A stretch of 59,038 nucleotides of DNA, taken from the NCBI RefSeq assembly GCF_003601925.1, contig NZ_QZWH01000024.1, forward strand, positions 1 through 59,038, given 5' to 3'. The position numbers and the translations under genes are program-made. Position 1 is the stretch's first letter. Every line of letters begins with the position of its first letter. Origin of the DNA: Buttiauxella izardii (lineage in GTDB: Bacteria > Pseudomonadota > Gammaproteobacteria > Enterobacterales > Enterobacteriaceae). Positions 19,666-29,311 of this stretch are shown here, in pieces. Under the pieces are notes generated by a model. It had not been told where the DNA came from, searched no databases, and saw nothing but the letters and a program-made list of their open reading frames with translations.

Positions 19666-20286
19666 ATGTTGACGCTTTTTCTGACCGTAGCGGTATTACA
19701 CATCGTTGCGCTCATCACCCCAGGCCCCGACTTCTTCTTCGTCTCGCAGACCGCTGTTAGCCGTTCCCGCAAAGAAGCGATGATGGGCGTGCTGGGTATT
19801 ACCGGCGGCGTTATGGTTTGGTCTGGCGTGGCGTTGCTTGGCCTGAATCTGATCCTTGAAAAAATGGCCTGGCTGCACAGCATTATCATGGTGGGTGGTG
19901 GTTTGTATCTGTGCTGGATGGGCTACCAGATGCTGCGTAGCGCGCTGAAGAAAGAGAAGCCTTCCGAAGAATTACCCGCTGTAGAACTGGCACACGGTGG
20001 CCGCAGTTTTCTGAAAGGGCTGCTGACCAACCTGTCGAACCCTAAAGCCATTATTTACTTCGGCAGCGTGTTCTCGCTGTTCGTGGGCAATGATGTGGGA
20101 AGTGCTGAACGCTGGGGTTTATTTGTGATGATCGCGCTGGAAACCTTTGCCTGGTTTACCGTGGTCGCCAGCCTGTTCGCTATGCCGCAAATGCGCCGGG
20201 GTTACCAGCGTCTTGCGAAATGGATTGACGGCACAGCCGGTGCGTTGTTTGCCGGGTTCGGCATCCACCTGATTATTTCCCGTTAA
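19666..20286 (+). CDS. rhtC: Threonine exporter RhtC
   Basis: The transporter has 206 residues of the LysE/RhtB family, with about five or six transmembrane helices. The N-terminal motif ITPGPDFFFVSQTAVSRSRKE is typical of RhtC, and LTNLSNPKAIIYF is the conserved second motif. It exports threonine from the cytoplasm. It stands between two ERIC elements and faces rhtB, its paralogue for homoserine export, tail to tail. Confidence 0.93.
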   Translation: MLTLFLTVAVLHIVALITPGPDFFFVSQTAVSRSRKEAMMGVLGITGGVMVWSGVALLGLNLILEKMAWLHSIIMVGGGLYLCWMGYQMLRSALKKEKPSEELPAVELAHGGRSFLKGLLTNLSNPKAIIYFGSVFSLFVGNDVGSAERWGLFVMIALETFAWFTVVASLFAMPQMRRGYQRLAKWIDGTAGALFAGFGIHLIISR

Positions 20287-20297
20287 TTTTTTCTGAG

Positions 20298-20422
20298 ATA
20301 CCCTAAATAATTCGAGTTGCAGGTAGGCGGCCAGGGAGCAAATCCCCAGGAGCTTACTTGAGTAAGTGACTGGGGTTTGTGAGTGCAGTCAACACCCCTG
20401 CAACTTGAAGTATGACGGGTAT
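20298..20422. repeat. ERIC element 2 (between rhtC and rhtB)
   Basis: A second 125-base ERIC runs from ATACCCT to ACGGGTAT with core GAGTAAGTGACTGGGG. It is in the opposite orientation to ERIC 1. Its last base is the last base of the rhtB stop codon on the minus strand, so any rhtC or rhtB 3' end must pass through it. Confidence 0.92.
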
Positions 20423-21042
20423 TAGGCCTGGCGCGCTCCAGCGAGGAGTGCGCCAACCAGCATAAACAGCGAACCAAACACCCGGTTCAATGCTTTCATC
20501 TGACGCGGCCCCTTAATCCAGCCTGCAATACGTGTCGCCAGCGTCGCATAGCCAATCATCACGATAATATCGACGACCACCGTTGTTACGCCGAGCACCA
20601 AATACTGCGCCGCTTGTGGCTGATGTGGGGCGATAAACTGCGGGAAAAGTGCCGCCAGAAACACAATACTTTTGGGATTGGTGAGATTGACAAAAATCGC
20701 CCGCTTAAACAAACGGCTGCGCGGTTGGCTGCTCGCCAGCGTATTCAAATCAATCGCACCCGCGGCACGCCACTGCTGAATGCCAAGCCAAATCAAATAC
20801 GCAGCACCTGCCCATTTCAGAATTTCAAACGCCAGCAGTGAGCGTGAAAACAACGCGCCGAGACCAATCCCAACCAACACAATATGAATCGCCAGCCCGG
20901 TTTGCAGCCCGGCAATAGACGCAGCCGCCCCGCGATAGCCGTGGCTAATGGCGGTGGTCATGGTATTAATCGCCCCGGAACCGGGTGAAAGACTCAGAAT
21001 TATCGTGGTCAAAAGATAGGTTAACCACCACTCAACGCTCAT
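20422..21042 (-). CDS. rhtB: Homoserine/homoserine lactone exporter RhtB
   Basis: The transporter has 206 residues of the LysE/RhtB family, as in E. coli. The N-terminal motif [20 protein letters not shown] and the later [20 protein letters not shown] are characteristic. It exports homoserine and its lactone. The stop codon TAA touches the end of ERIC 2. It is divergent from pldB. Confidence 0.94.
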   Translation of the reverse strand: MSVEWWLTYLLTTIILSLSPGSGAINTMTTAISHGYRGAAASIAGLQTGLAIHIVLVGIGLGALFSRSLLAFEILKWAGAAYLIWLGIQQWRAAGAIDLNTLASSQPRSRLFKRAIFVNLTNPKSIVFLAALFPQFIAPHQPQAAQYLVLGVTTVVVDIIVMIGYATLATRIAGWIKGPRQMKALNRVFGSLFMLVGALLAGARQA

Positions 21043-21121
21043 GTGAAATTCCCTGGATGGACACTTTTATGCCACAATACGCTATTGTTGATGAGCGTGC
21101 TACGAATCACAAAAAAGCGAT

Positions 21122-22114
21122 ATGACTCTGCATAAAAATGGATGGTCAAACAGGGAAAATGCCTTTGCGGCTTTCACCACCGGTCCGCTGATGGACTTCT
21201 GGCGCAACCGTGAAGAGTGTGAATTTTCAGGCGTCGACGAAGTGCCGGTACGCTACGTACGGTTTCGTGCGCAGGAAAACGATCGTGTGATTGTAGTGTG
21301 CCCAGGGCGCATCGAAAGCTACGTAAAATATGCTGAACTGGCGTATGACCTGTTCCATTGTGGGTTCGACGTTTTAATTATCGACCACCGTGGGCAAGGG
21401 CGTTCCGGTCGAATGTTGTCAGATTCACATCGCGGCCATGTTGCCAGATTTAGCGACTATGTCGACGATTTTGACCGCTTTTATCAACATGAAGTTGCCA
21501 ACGGCCCATGGAGAAAACGCTACGCTTTAGCGCATTCCATGGGTGGCGCCATCATCACTTTGTGGCTTGAAAAAAATTCACAATGTTTTGATGCGGTTGC
21601 GCTTTGCGCGCCGATGTTTGGCATTGCGCTGCGCTGGCCTGACTGGATGGTGCGCCATATTCTTGACTGGGCCGAAGGCCATCAACGTTTTCGCGAAGGA
21701 TACGCAATCGGAACAGGCCGCTGGCGCGCTCTCCCATTTGGCGTTAATGTCCTGACCCATAGCCGTGAACGTTACCGCCGCAACCTGCGTTTTTATGCTG
21801 ACGAGCCAGCATTGCGAGTGGGCGGGCCGACGAATCACTGGGTAAGAGAAGGGATACTCGCAGGAGAACAGGTTTTAGCGGGAGCCACCGCCATCACCAC
21901 GCCGATATTTATCCTGCAAGCAGAAGAGGAACGTGTGGTTGATAACCGCGCCCATGACCAATTCTGTGAAATTCGAGCCGCGGCGGGCAACCCTTGTGAG
22001 GGGGAAACACCTTACGTCATCAACGGTGCGTATCATGAGATCCTGTTTGAAAAGGACGATATGCGGGCCGAAGCGCTGGATGCCATTATCGAGTTTTTCG
22101 CCAGGCATCAATAA
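21122..22114 (+). CDS. pldB: Lysophospholipase L2 PldB
   Basis: The enzyme has 330 residues and an alpha/beta-hydrolase fold. The conserved DHRGQGRSGR turn precedes the nucleophile elbow AHSMGG. The catalytic His is probably in the late GAYHEILFE. It hydrolyses lysophospholipids and transfers acyl groups to phosphatidylglycerol at the inner membrane. It is followed after 30 bases by yigL on the same strand. Confidence 0.94.
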   Translation: MTLHKNGWSNRENAFAAFTTGPLMDFWRNREECEFSGVDEVPVRYVRFRAQENDRVIVVCPGRIESYVKYAELAYDLFHCGFDVLIIDHRGQGRSGRMLSDSHRGHVARFSDYVDDFDRFYQHEVANGPWRKRYALAHSMGGAIITLWLEKNSQCFDAVALCAPMFGIALRWPDWMVRHILDWAEGHQRFREGYAIGTGRWRALPFGVNVLTHSRERYRRNLRFYADEPALRVGGPTNHWVREGILAGEQVLAGATAITTPIFILQAEEERVVDNRAHDQFCEIRAAAGNPCEGETPYVINGAYHEILFEKDDMRAEALDAIIEFFARHQ

Positions 22115-22144
22115 TGAGTTTTAACATCAGAGGTTCCAAATCCT

Positions 22145-22951
22145 ATGTACCATGTCGTTGCGTCTGACTTAGATGGCACGTTGTTGTCTCCCGATCACCT
22201 TCTTACTCCGTATGCTAAAGAAACGCTGAAACTGCTCACTGCTGAAGGTGTCCATTTCGTCTTTGCAACGGGTCGCCACCATATCGATGTCGGGCAAATA
22301 CGCGATAACCTCGAAATCAAAGCCTACATGATCACCTCTAACGGCGCGCGCGTGCATGATACCGACGGCAACCTGGTGTTCAGCCACGATCTCGACCACG
22401 ACATCGCGCAGGATCTCTTTGGCGTAGTACAAACCAATCCAGATATCGTGACCAACGTCTATCGCGGCGACCAATGGTTTATGAACCGCCATCGCCCTGA
22501 AGAGATGAAATATTTCAAAGAAGCAGTGTTTAACTACAGCCTGTTTGAGCCAGGTTTGCTGGAGGCCGACGGCGTAAGCAAAGTGTTCTTCACCTGTGAT
22601 TCCCACGAAAAATTACTGCCGCTCGAGCAAGCCCTGCTCGCTCGTTGGGGCGACCGCGTGAACGTGAGCTTCTCAACGCTGACGTGCCTGGAAGTGATGG
22701 CGGGCGGTGTGTCGAAAGGCCACGCGCTGGAAGCGGTATCGAAAGCGATGGGCTACGGCCTGAAAGACTGCATCTCCTTTGGCGACGGCATGAACGACGC
22801 CGAAATGCTCAGCATGGCGGGCAAAGGCTGCATTATGGGTAACGCCCACCAGCGCCTGAAAGACCTGCTGCCTGAACTGGAAGTGATCGGCACCAACGCC
22901 GATGACGCCGTTCCGCATTACTTGCGTAAGATGTTCCTCGGTAAAGATTAA
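22145..22951 (+). CDS. yigL: HAD phosphatase YigL
   Basis: The protein has 268 residues of the Cof-type HAD subfamily. Motif I is SDLDGTLLSPDH, and motif IV SFGDGMNDAEML supplies the Mg2+-binding aspartates. E. coli YigL dephosphorylates pyridoxal phosphate and sugar phosphates. It is a target of the small RNA SgrS, which raises YigL to relieve glucose-phosphate stress; in E. coli the SgrS site lies at the end of the upstream pldB, and I did not verify it here. Confidence 0.92.
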   Translation: MYHVVASDLDGTLLSPDHLLTPYAKETLKLLTAEGVHFVFATGRHHIDVGQIRDNLEIKAYMITSNGARVHDTDGNLVFSHDLDHDIAQDLFGVVQTNPDIVTNVYRGDQWFMNRHRPEEMKYFKEAVFNYSLFEPGLLEADGVSKVFFTCDSHEKLLPLEQALLARWGDRVNVSFSTLTCLEVMAGGVSKGHALEAVSKAMGYGLKDCISFGDGMNDAEMLSMAGKGCIMGNAHQRLKDLLPELEVIGTNADDAVPHYLRKMFLGKD

Positions 22952-23059
22952 TTCGCCGCAAACGAGTGGTGAATTAATCACCACTCGTCAACCAAATAAT
23001 CAAACTCCTGCTAACACCCTTCGCTACAATAAGGCATCACCTTTTGTAGAGACTTCATC

Positions 23060-23959
23060 GTGCCGCTACTTATTATCACCACCATTCTGTGGGCCTTCTC
23101 GTTTAGCCTGATTGGCGAATACCTTGCCGGGCACGTCGATAGCTATTTTTCCGTGTTGATGCGCGTCGGGCTGGCGGCATTCGTCTTCCTGCCGTTCCTG
23201 CGTTTCAAAGGCTACAGCGCGAAAACGCTGCTGCTGTATATGCTGGTGGGCGCGCTGCAACTCGGCGTGATGTACCTGTTCAGCTTCCAGGCGTATTTGT
23301 ACCTCACCGTTTCGGAATTCCTGTTGTTTACGGTGATGACGCCGCTGTATGTCACGCTGATTTACGACTTGATTAGCGGTAACAAATTGCGTTGGGGTTA
23401 CGCATTAAGCGCCGGGCTGGCGGTGATCGGCGCGGCGATAATCCGTTACGACAAAGTCAGCGATCACTTCTGGATTGGACTGTTGCTGGTGCAGGGCGCA
23501 AACATCTGTTTCGCCATCGGGATGGTGGGCTATAAACGACTGATGGAAACGCGCCCGATGCCGCAGCATTGCGCATTTTCATGGTTTTACCTCGGTGCGT
23601 TTATCGTGGCCGTCACAGCCTGGTTCTTACTGGGGAATCCACAAAAACTGCCGACCACAAATCTGCAATGGGGCATTCTGGTTTGGCTGGGCGTTGTCGC
23701 ATCTGGACTCGGTTACTTCATGTGGAACTACGGTGCCACGCAGGTAGACGCGGGCACGCTGGGCATCATGAACAACGTGCATGTTCCGGCGGGATTGCTG
23801 GTTAACCTCGCCATCTGGCAAGAACAACCCCACTGGCCGAGTTTTATTATTGGTGGGACGGTGATAATGGCGTCGCTTTGGGTGCATCGCCATTGGGTCG
23901 CTCCGCGTTCTTCACAAACGGCAGATGCTCGCAAGCGTGTGAGCGCGTCGAGCGAATAA
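23060..23959 (+). CDS. yigM: Biotin transporter YigM
   Basis: The protein has 299 residues, the E. coli length, with about ten transmembrane helices of the EamA/DMT type (two repeats). E. coli YigM was shown to be the biotin uptake carrier. The start is a GTG ([21 protein letters not shown]). The C-terminal tail ([20 protein letters not shown]) lies on DNA that is also the 3' end of metR on the other strand; the overlap is 113 bases. Confidence 0.88.
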   Translation: MPLLIITTILWAFSFSLIGEYLAGHVDSYFSVLMRVGLAAFVFLPFLRFKGYSAKTLLLYMLVGALQLGVMYLFSFQAYLYLTVSEFLLFTVMTPLYVTLIYDLISGNKLRWGYALSAGLAVIGAAIIRYDKVSDHFWIGLLLVQGANICFAIGMVGYKRLMETRPMPQHCAFSWFYLGAFIVAVTAWFLLGNPQKLPTTNLQWGILVWLGVVASGLGYFMWNYGATQVDAGTLGIMNNVHVPAGLLVNLAIWQEQPHWPSFIIGGTVIMASLWVHRHWVAPRSSQTADARKRVSASSE

Positions 23960-24800
23960 ACGCTTCCGTTGCAGGTTGACGCTGCTCGCCATCGCGCACG
24001 GCGGCGTACAACCGGCTCCATAATCCTTCGCCCAGGGTTTTCGTTACCACCAAACCCTGGCGTTCCACATTCTCCACCACCCAATGCGGCAGCGCGGCAA
24101 TACCCATGCGTGCCGACACCATCTGAATTAACAACAGCGTGTTATCAACACTTTTCAGCGACGGGCTAACACCTGCCGGTTGCAGGAAATGACGCCAGAT
24201 ATCCAGGCGCTGGCGCTGCACCGGGTAAATCAACAGCGTTTCGCTGGTCAAATCTTCAGGTTCAATGCGCGTTTTGTTTGCCAGCGGATGATCCGTGGCC
24301 AGCACGAGGCGCACTTCATAATCAAACATTGGCGAATAATGCAGCCCGCTGCGCGGCAGAATGTCGGACGTTAACACGATATCCAGCTCGCTTTGCTGGA
24401 GCGCGGGTTGCGGGTCAAACGTGACGCCAGATTTGAAATCCAGATCCACCTGCGGCCAGGTTTTGTGGAAGTTTTCCAGCGCGGGCGTCAGCCACTGAAT
24501 ACAACTATGGCATTCGATAGCGATGCGAAGCGTGGTCTGGTGCGGCTCATTACATGCCTGAAGTGCGCGGCTGATTTGCGGCAACACTTGCTCCGCCAGT
24601 TGCAGTAGCACTTCGCCCTGCGGCGTAAAGCGCAGCGGCTGACTTTTACGGACAAACAGGCGGAACCCAAGCCGCTGCTCCAGATCGCTGAACTGATGAG
24701 AGAGCGCCGATTGGGTTTGATGCAACGCGGCGGCGGCGGCGGCTAAAGAGCCGCAATTTCGTAACGCCTGAAGCGTCCGCAGGTGTTTGATCTCGATCAT
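23847..24800 (-). CDS. metR: LysR-type regulator MetR
   Basis: The regulator has 317 residues, as in E. coli. The helix-turn-helix lies near residues 18-37 ([20 protein letters not shown]), followed by the effector domain. MetR with homocysteine activates metE, and also acts on metA, metF, glyA and hmp. It is divergent from metE, and a MetR palindrome covers its own start codon, consistent with autorepression. Its last 37 codons overlap the convergent yigM. Confidence 0.96.
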   Translation of the reverse strand: MIEIKHLRTLQALRNCGSLAAAAAALHQTQSALSHQFSDLEQRLGFRLFVRKSQPLRFTPQGEVLLQLAEQVLPQISRALQACNEPHQTTLRIAIECHSCIQWLTPALENFHKTWPQVDLDFKSGVTFDPQPALQQSELDIVLTSDILPRSGLHYSPMFDYEVRLVLATDHPLANKTRIEPEDLTSETLLIYPVQRQRLDIWRHFLQPAGVSPSLKSVDNTLLLIQMVSARMGIAALPHWVVENVERQGLVVTKTLGEGLWSRLYAAVRDGEQRQPATEAFIRSTRSHACEHLPFVKNAERPNGDAPKATPLSPSHQ

Positions 24801-24812
24801 GAAAGTCCTTCA
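24800..24812. promoter_or_regulatory. MetR binding site
   Basis: TGAAAGTCCTTCA is a perfect match to the MetR palindrome TGAA-N5-TTCA with T in the centre. Its first base is the A of the metR ATG on the minus strand. Binding there would activate metE, 105 bases away, and block metR. Confidence 0.8.
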
Positions 24813-24871
24813 CTTCGGCATGAGCAAATTGCGCTTGAGGAATACACAGTACATTTGCAAGATGGCGGTGT

Positions 24872-24887
24872 AAACATCTGGATGGCT
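24872..24887. promoter_or_regulatory. Possible MetJ boxes before metE
   Basis: Two adjacent 8-base units, AAACATCT and GGATGGCT, resemble the met box AGACGTCT. They lie 30 bases before the metE start, where MetJ with S-adenosylmethionine would repress. Matches are partial, so this is tentative. Confidence 0.4.
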
Positions 24888-24917
24888 ATATCCGAAAAAT
24901 TCATCAAGGGGCATAAA

Positions 24918-27179
24918 ATGACAATTCTTAATCACACCCTCGGTTTTCCTCGTGTCGGCCTGCGTCGCGAACTGAAAAAAGCACAAGAAAGTTACTGGGC
25001 GGGTAATTCCACTCAGGAAGAATTACTGGCGGTGGGCCGTGAACTGCGCGCCCGTCACTGGGAACAACAAAAGGAAGCTGGCGTGGAATTGCTGCCAGTG
25101 GGCGATTTCGCCTGGTACGATCACGTTCTGACCACCAGCTTGCTGCTTGGCAATGTGCCGGCTCGTCATCAGAACGCGGACGGCAGCGTTGATATCGACA
25201 CTCTTTTCCGCCTGGGTCGTGGCCGCGCACCAACCGGTACGCCAGCCGCCGCCGCTGAAATGACCAAATGGTTTAACACCAACTATCACTACATGGTGCC
25301 GGAATTCACCCAAGGCCAGCAGTTCAAACTGACCTGGACGCAGCTTCTGGATGAAGTTGATGAAGCGCTGGCGCTGGGACACAACGTGAAACCTGTACTC
25401 CTTGGCCCGGTAACCTATCTGTGGCTGGGTAAAGTGAAAGGCGAGCAGTTTGACCGCCTGAGCCTGCTCAAAGACATTCTGCCTGTTTACCAGCAAGTGC
25501 TGGCGGAACTGGCAAAACGTGGCATCGAGTGGGTACAAATCGACGAGCCTGCGCTGGTGCTGGAGCTTCCACAGGAATGGCTGGAGGCATTTAAACCGGC
25601 GTACGATGCGCTAACCGGCAACGTAAAACTACTGCTGACCACCTATTTTGAAGGCGTCACGCCAAACCTGAATACCATTACCCAGCTTCCGGTGCAGGGC
25701 CTGCATGTGGACTTCGTGCACGGCAAAGATGATATCAACGCATTGCATCAGCAACTGCCAGCCGACTGGTTGCTGTCTGCAGGCGTGATCAACGGCCGTA
25801 ACGTCTGGCGCGCCGATCTGACCGAGAAATTTGCCCAATTGAAAGATCTGGTGGGTAAACGCGAATTGTGGGTGGCTTCTTCTTGTTCATTGCTGCACAG
25901 CCCAATCGACCTGAGCGTGGAAACGCGCCTGGATACGGAAGTCAAAAGCTGGTTCGCCTTCGCGCTGCAAAAATGTGCCGAGCTGTCATTGCTGACTGAA
26001 GCGTTAAACAGTGGCGATACCACCAAACTGGTGGAGTGGAGTGCGCCGATTCAGGCTCGCCGCCATTCACAGCGCGTACATAACGCGGCGGTGGAAAAAC
26101 GTCTGGCGGCAATTACGGCGCAGGACAGCCAACGCCAGAGCGATTACACCGCTCGCGCCGTGGCGCAACGCCAGCGTTTTAACCTGCCAGCGTGGCCGAC
26201 AACGACCATTGGTTCTTTCCCACAAACCACTGAAATTCGCGGTCTGCGCCTCGACTTCAAAAAGGGAAATCTGGATGCCAACAACTATCGCACCGGGATT
26301 GCTGAACATATCAAACAGGCGGTTGCCGAGCAGGAGCGTTTAGGTCTGGACGTGCTGGTTCACGGCGAAGCCGAGCGTAACGACATGGTGGAATACTTCG
26401 GCGAGCACCTCGACGGCTTCGTATTTACACAAAACGGTTGGGTGCAAAGCTACGGTTCCCGCTGCGTGAAACCACCGGTTGTGATTGGCGACATCAGCCG
26501 CCCGGAAGCGATCACCGTGGAATGGGCGAAGTACGCGCAATCCCTGACCGACAAACCGGTAAAAGGCATGTTGACCGGCCCGGTGACGATTCTTTGCTGG
26601 TCATTCCCACGCGAAGACGTGAGCCGCGAAACCATTGCGAAACAGATCGCGCTGGCGTTGCGTGACGAAGTGGCCGATCTCGAAGCCGCAGGCATCGGTA
26701 TCATCCAGATTGACGAACCGGCATTGCGCGAAGGCTTACCGCTGCGCCAGTCCGACTGGCAGGCGTATCTGGAGTGGGGCGTGGAAGCCTTCCGTCTGAA
26801 CGCCGCCGTGGTGCGTGACGACACGCAGATCCACACGCATATGTGTTACTGCGAATTCAACGACATCATGGATTCCATCGCCGCGCTGGATGCGGATGTT
26901 ATCACCATCGAAACCTCACGTTCCGACATGGACTTGCTGGAATCGTTTAAAGAGTTTGAATATCCGAACGAAATTGGGCCGGGCGTGTATGACATCCACT
27001 CGCCAAACGTACCAAGCGTGGAATGGATTGAAGCGTTGTTGAAGAAAGCGGCAGAGTCCGTTCCCGCAGAACGCCTGTGGGTGAACCCGGACTGCGGCCT
27101 GAAAACTCGCGGCTGGCCGGAAACCCGCCAGGCTCTGGCAAACATGGTGAAAGCGGCCCAGAACCTGCGTAGCGCTTAA
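24918..27179 (+). CDS. metE: Cobalamin-independent methionine synthase MetE
   Basis: The enzyme has 753 residues, the E. coli length. It transfers the methyl group of methyltetrahydropteroyltriglutamate to homocysteine in the cytoplasm. The duplicated barrel begins [20 protein letters not shown]. The C-terminal half holds the zinc ligands, His and Cys in HTHMCYC and Cys in NPDCGLKTR. The ATG at 24918 follows AAGGGG and fits the family; the reading frame is open further upstream but not conserved. It is controlled by MetR and probably MetJ. Confidence 0.97.
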   Translation: MTILNHTLGFPRVGLRRELKKAQESYWAGNSTQEELLAVGRELRARHWEQQKEAGVELLPVGDFAWYDHVLTTSLLLGNVPARHQNADGSVDIDTLFRLGRGRAPTGTPAAAAEMTKWFNTNYHYMVPEFTQGQQFKLTWTQLLDEVDEALALGHNVKPVLLGPVTYLWLGKVKGEQFDRLSLLKDILPVYQQVLAELAKRGIEWVQIDEPALVLELPQEWLEAFKPAYDALTGNVKLLLTTYFEGVTPNLNTITQLPVQGLHVDFVHGKDDINALHQQLPADWLLSAGVINGRNVWRADLTEKFAQLKDLVGKRELWVASSCSLLHSPIDLSVETRLDTEVKSWFAFALQKCAELSLLTEALNSGDTTKLVEWSAPIQARRHSQRVHNAAVEKRLAAITAQDSQRQSDYTARAVAQRQRFNLPAWPTTTIGSFPQTTEIRGLRLDFKKGNLDANNYRTGIAEHIKQAVAEQERLGLDVLVHGEAERNDMVEYFGEHLDGFVFTQNGWVQSYGSRCVKPPVVIGDISRPEAITVEWAKYAQSLTDKPVKGMLTGPVTILCWSFPREDVSRETIAKQIALALRDEVADLEAAGIGIIQIDEPALREGLPLRQSDWQAYLEWGVEAFRLNAAVVRDDTQIHTHMCYCEFNDIMDSIAALDADVITIETSRSDMDLLESFKEFEYPNEIGPGVYDIHSPNVPSVEWIEALLKKAAESVPAERLWVNPDCGLKTRGWPETRQALANMVKAAQNLRSA

Positions 27180-27185
27180 GTTTTA

Positions 27186-27301
27186 CCCTCACCCTAACCC
27201 TCTCCCCAGGGAGAGGGAACTGTCTGGTTTTCTCCCTCTGCTCAGGGAGAGGGAATTATCTGGTTTTCTCCCTCTCCTCAGGGAGAGGGCTGGGGTGAGG
27301 G
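27186..27301. repeat. Cluster of nested palindromes after metE
   Basis: Three tandem hairpins with CCCTCTCC/GGGAGAGGG arms are enclosed by an outer inverted repeat (CCCTCACCCTAACC... with ...CTGGGGTGAGGG). The two inner units are near-identical 36-base repeats. A T5 run follows at 27304, so the last arm can terminate metE. The type is common between enterobacterial genes and here marks the edge of the accessory DNA. Confidence 0.7.
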
Positions 27302-27326
27302 CGTTTTTAAACCCACTTTAAGAGCG

Positions 27327-27791
27327 TTACCGCTTCTTCTCTATCTTCCAGTTTCTGGGATCAATATTCTCACAGAGTTCTAAATCAGTAACATAATAAG
27401 CACCGAGCTTTTCCTGAGGGCAGTTGTGGTAAGGTGTAAACATCAGGCCGATGGGAATTAGGAATGCGATGATGAGTGATAAGAAAGTTGCAATGACACT
27501 AAAGCCGCTACACACCTTTCCAATAGAGGTTTGTTTTGTTGGTGGTTTAATTCCTTTGGTAAATAATACTCTAAGGGCAACGAATATAAGATAGATACAA
27601 AGAGGTATGGCGCCAACACAAGCGACGGCTTTAGCATGATAAATAATAATTTTATCATGTAATAACAATGAGCGGAGATCGTACAGTGGTACGGAAAATA
27701 ATATGAAATAGAGTAAAGTGAACATTAGTAGAATCATAATGACAGCCGCGCCACGGTATAGTAACCATTCTAAAATAATTTCTTTATTCAT
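27327..27791 (-). CDS. Small membrane protein, candidate immunity protein 2
   Basis: The protein has 154 residues with three hydrophobic segments (about 15-34, 55-76 and 92-118) and a short C-terminal part with the cysteine-bounded block NCPQEKLGAYYVTDLELC. It is a paralogue of the gene just upstream, sharing the layout, the TKG-PP--TSIG loop and the C-terminal block. I do not firmly recognise the family; it recalls DUF1240 membrane proteins. It begins 1 base after its paralogue ends and is the third gene of a low-GC trio. Given the colicin-like first gene, immunity to a pore-forming toxin is the best guess. Confidence 0.5.
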   Translation of the reverse strand: MNKEIILEWLLYRGAAVIMILLMFTLLYFILFSVPLYDLRSLLLHDKIIIYHAKAVACVGAIPLCIYLIFVALRVLFTKGIKPPTKQTSIGKVCSGFSVIATFLSLIIAFLIPIGLMFTPYHNCPQEKLGAYYVTDLELCENIDPRNWKIEKKR

Positions 27792-27792
27792 A

Positions 27793-28248
27793 TTATTCCA
27801 GGTTCCCGTTTTGAGGGTTGATATGTTCGCATAATTCTAAATTGATAACATAATATGAAGTGAGTCTTTCCTGAGGGCAGTTGCTATAGGATGAAAACAT
27901 TAATCCAATAGGGGTTAATATTGTTCCAACTACTCCTGCCATAGCTATGGCCATACTAATGCACCCCCAGATCAAACCAATAGATGTCAGTTTTTTAGGT
28001 GGTGTGGTTCCTTTCGTGATAAGCCCGCGGAAGGCGGAGAAAATAGCACAGGTGAAGATTGGAATACCACAAGCACACGCAATGCTTTGGCTGTAGATAT
28101 GTATTATATCTCCATGTTTGATTAAGGATTGTAGTTCATTAAATGTGCCGCCAAAAATTATTGCGTAAATAAAAAACATAAATATCATTATTGAGAAAAC
28201 ACAAGCGCCTTTATATATTACCCATTGTGAAGTGCTGTTTTTTTTCAT
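27793..28248 (-). CDS. Small membrane protein, candidate immunity protein 1
   Basis: The protein has 151 residues with three hydrophobic segments (about 15-35, 55-75 and 95-118) and a C-terminal block NCPQERLTSYYVINLELC that mirrors its downstream paralogue. Cysteine spacing is the same in both, so they arose by tandem duplication and then diverged. It starts 4 bases after the stop of the 290-residue gene, so the two are translationally coupled. Multi-helix inner-membrane proteins next to pore-forming colicins are typically their immunity proteins. No function is proven; DUF1240 membership is from memory. Confidence 0.5.
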   Translation of the reverse strand: MKKNSTSQWVIYKGACVFSIMIFMFFIYAIIFGGTFNELQSLIKHGDIIHIYSQSIACACGIPIFTCAIFSAFRGLITKGTTPPKKLTSIGLIWGCISMAIAMAGVVGTILTPIGLMFSSYSNCPQERLTSYYVINLELCEHINPQNGNLE

Positions 28249-28252
28249 GTGA

Positions 28253-29125
28253 TTAATCTGATGTATTGGCTAATAAGTTAAGAAATGTAGATGAATGCTT
28301 TTGATTCCACTCTTTCATGCGCTGTTCTTCTGCTAATGCAATCCGTAGTTTTACTTTTAAACTGGCAGACAAACCAAGTTTGTCATCTAAAACATTGAGT
28401 CCTTTATTCAGAGCTATCCCTGCAATGATAATAATTGCTGCCGTTAATGCTATTGGCGAACTAGCCAAAACAGCAATTCCACCCACAACCCCAATCGCAA
28501 CACTAGAAACAATAATTTTCGCCACATCCATCGTGACATCTACCAAAAAACCAACCAGGTCATAACCAGATTTAAATATCAGTTCAACGGCACGCCATGC
28601 GAGTGAGCAGCAAATACAAAATTTTGCACCTTTAACTATTGAGATACCAAGCCCGCGTATTCCAATACCCATTTCCAGTATTTGCGGGTTACGCAGACTA
28701 TATCGTGTACCATTAAGAATTCTACGCATGGCGGGATAACCGGTCAGCTTAATATAATCCTTTCCGCCCACGCTGCATTTTACCGCTCGCATACCCAATG
28801 ACTGAAATCGGATAATGAGTTTTCCAAATTCATTATGATAAGTCATCAATTTACCGATGGTTCTAAAACCATCCAGACCATCTTTAATGTTTCCGGGGCC
28901 AGCCCGATAAGAAAAGAAATGATCCATATTGCCAAGTAGTTCGTCCGTTATGCTCTGGGCTTCATCGAATGTTAGCAGCGTGATGTAATGATTTTCGGTG
29001 ATAAATGATTCATTCATCACAGCCATATCACGCAAAACGGGGTTCATACTGGGATATGAGCTAAAGGTGTGGTCGTCTCGTAAATAGTCTTTGGGCTTTT
29101 CCGAAGATGGACGGAGATATGACAT
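28253..29125 (-). CDS. Candidate pore-forming toxin/effector
   Basis: The protein has 290 residues and I do not recognise its family with confidence. The N-terminal 160 residues are soluble, with no signal peptide. Residues about 165-196 are moderately hydrophobic, and 203-239 form a strong hydrophobic hairpin (IGVVGGIAVLASSPIALTAA within it) followed by an amphipathic tail with LDDKLGLSASLKVKLR. A buried hydrophobic hairpin near the C-terminus is the hallmark of colicin-type pore formers and of several type VI and contact-dependent effectors. It is followed at once by two paralogous small membrane proteins. The trio is AT-rich compared with its neighbours, which suggests transfer. No VgrG, PAAR or secretion gene is in the window. 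Confidence 0.45.
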   Translation of the reverse strand: MSYLRPSSEKPKDYLRDDHTFSSYPSMNPVLRDMAVMNESFITENHYITLLTFDEAQSITDELLGNMDHFFSYRAGPGNIKDGLDGFRTIGKLMTYHNEFGKLIIRFQSLGMRAVKCSVGGKDYIKLTGYPAMRRILNGTRYSLRNPQILEMGIGIRGLGISIVKGAKFCICCSLAWRAVELIFKSGYDLVGFLVDVTMDVAKIIVSSVAIGVVGGIAVLASSPIALTAAIIIIAGIALNKGLNVLDDKLGLSASLKVKLRIALAEEQRMKEWNQKHSSTFLNLLANTSD

Positions 29126-29311
29126 GATTTATTCCCTTTATCATGCTGAAGTATTGATGAAACAGTTTTCAAATTCTGTTCTCAATAATAAAGGGATGCA
29201 ACTTGTTTATGGTGGCTGATTTGACAATGAATTATTTATATTATTAATGCCCATTCAAATTTTTATTGATGAAATATATAATAGATTCAAAGTCTGTAAG
29301 TAAATGCATTT

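Noticed and set aside
24783-24917. N-terminal extension of MetE
   Set aside because: The extension would run through the MetR operator and promoter, and the E. coli start aligns with 24918.
29126-29311. Remnant of a delivery gene upstream of the toxin-like gene
   Set aside because: The 186 AT-rich bases contain no frame of useful length on either strand.
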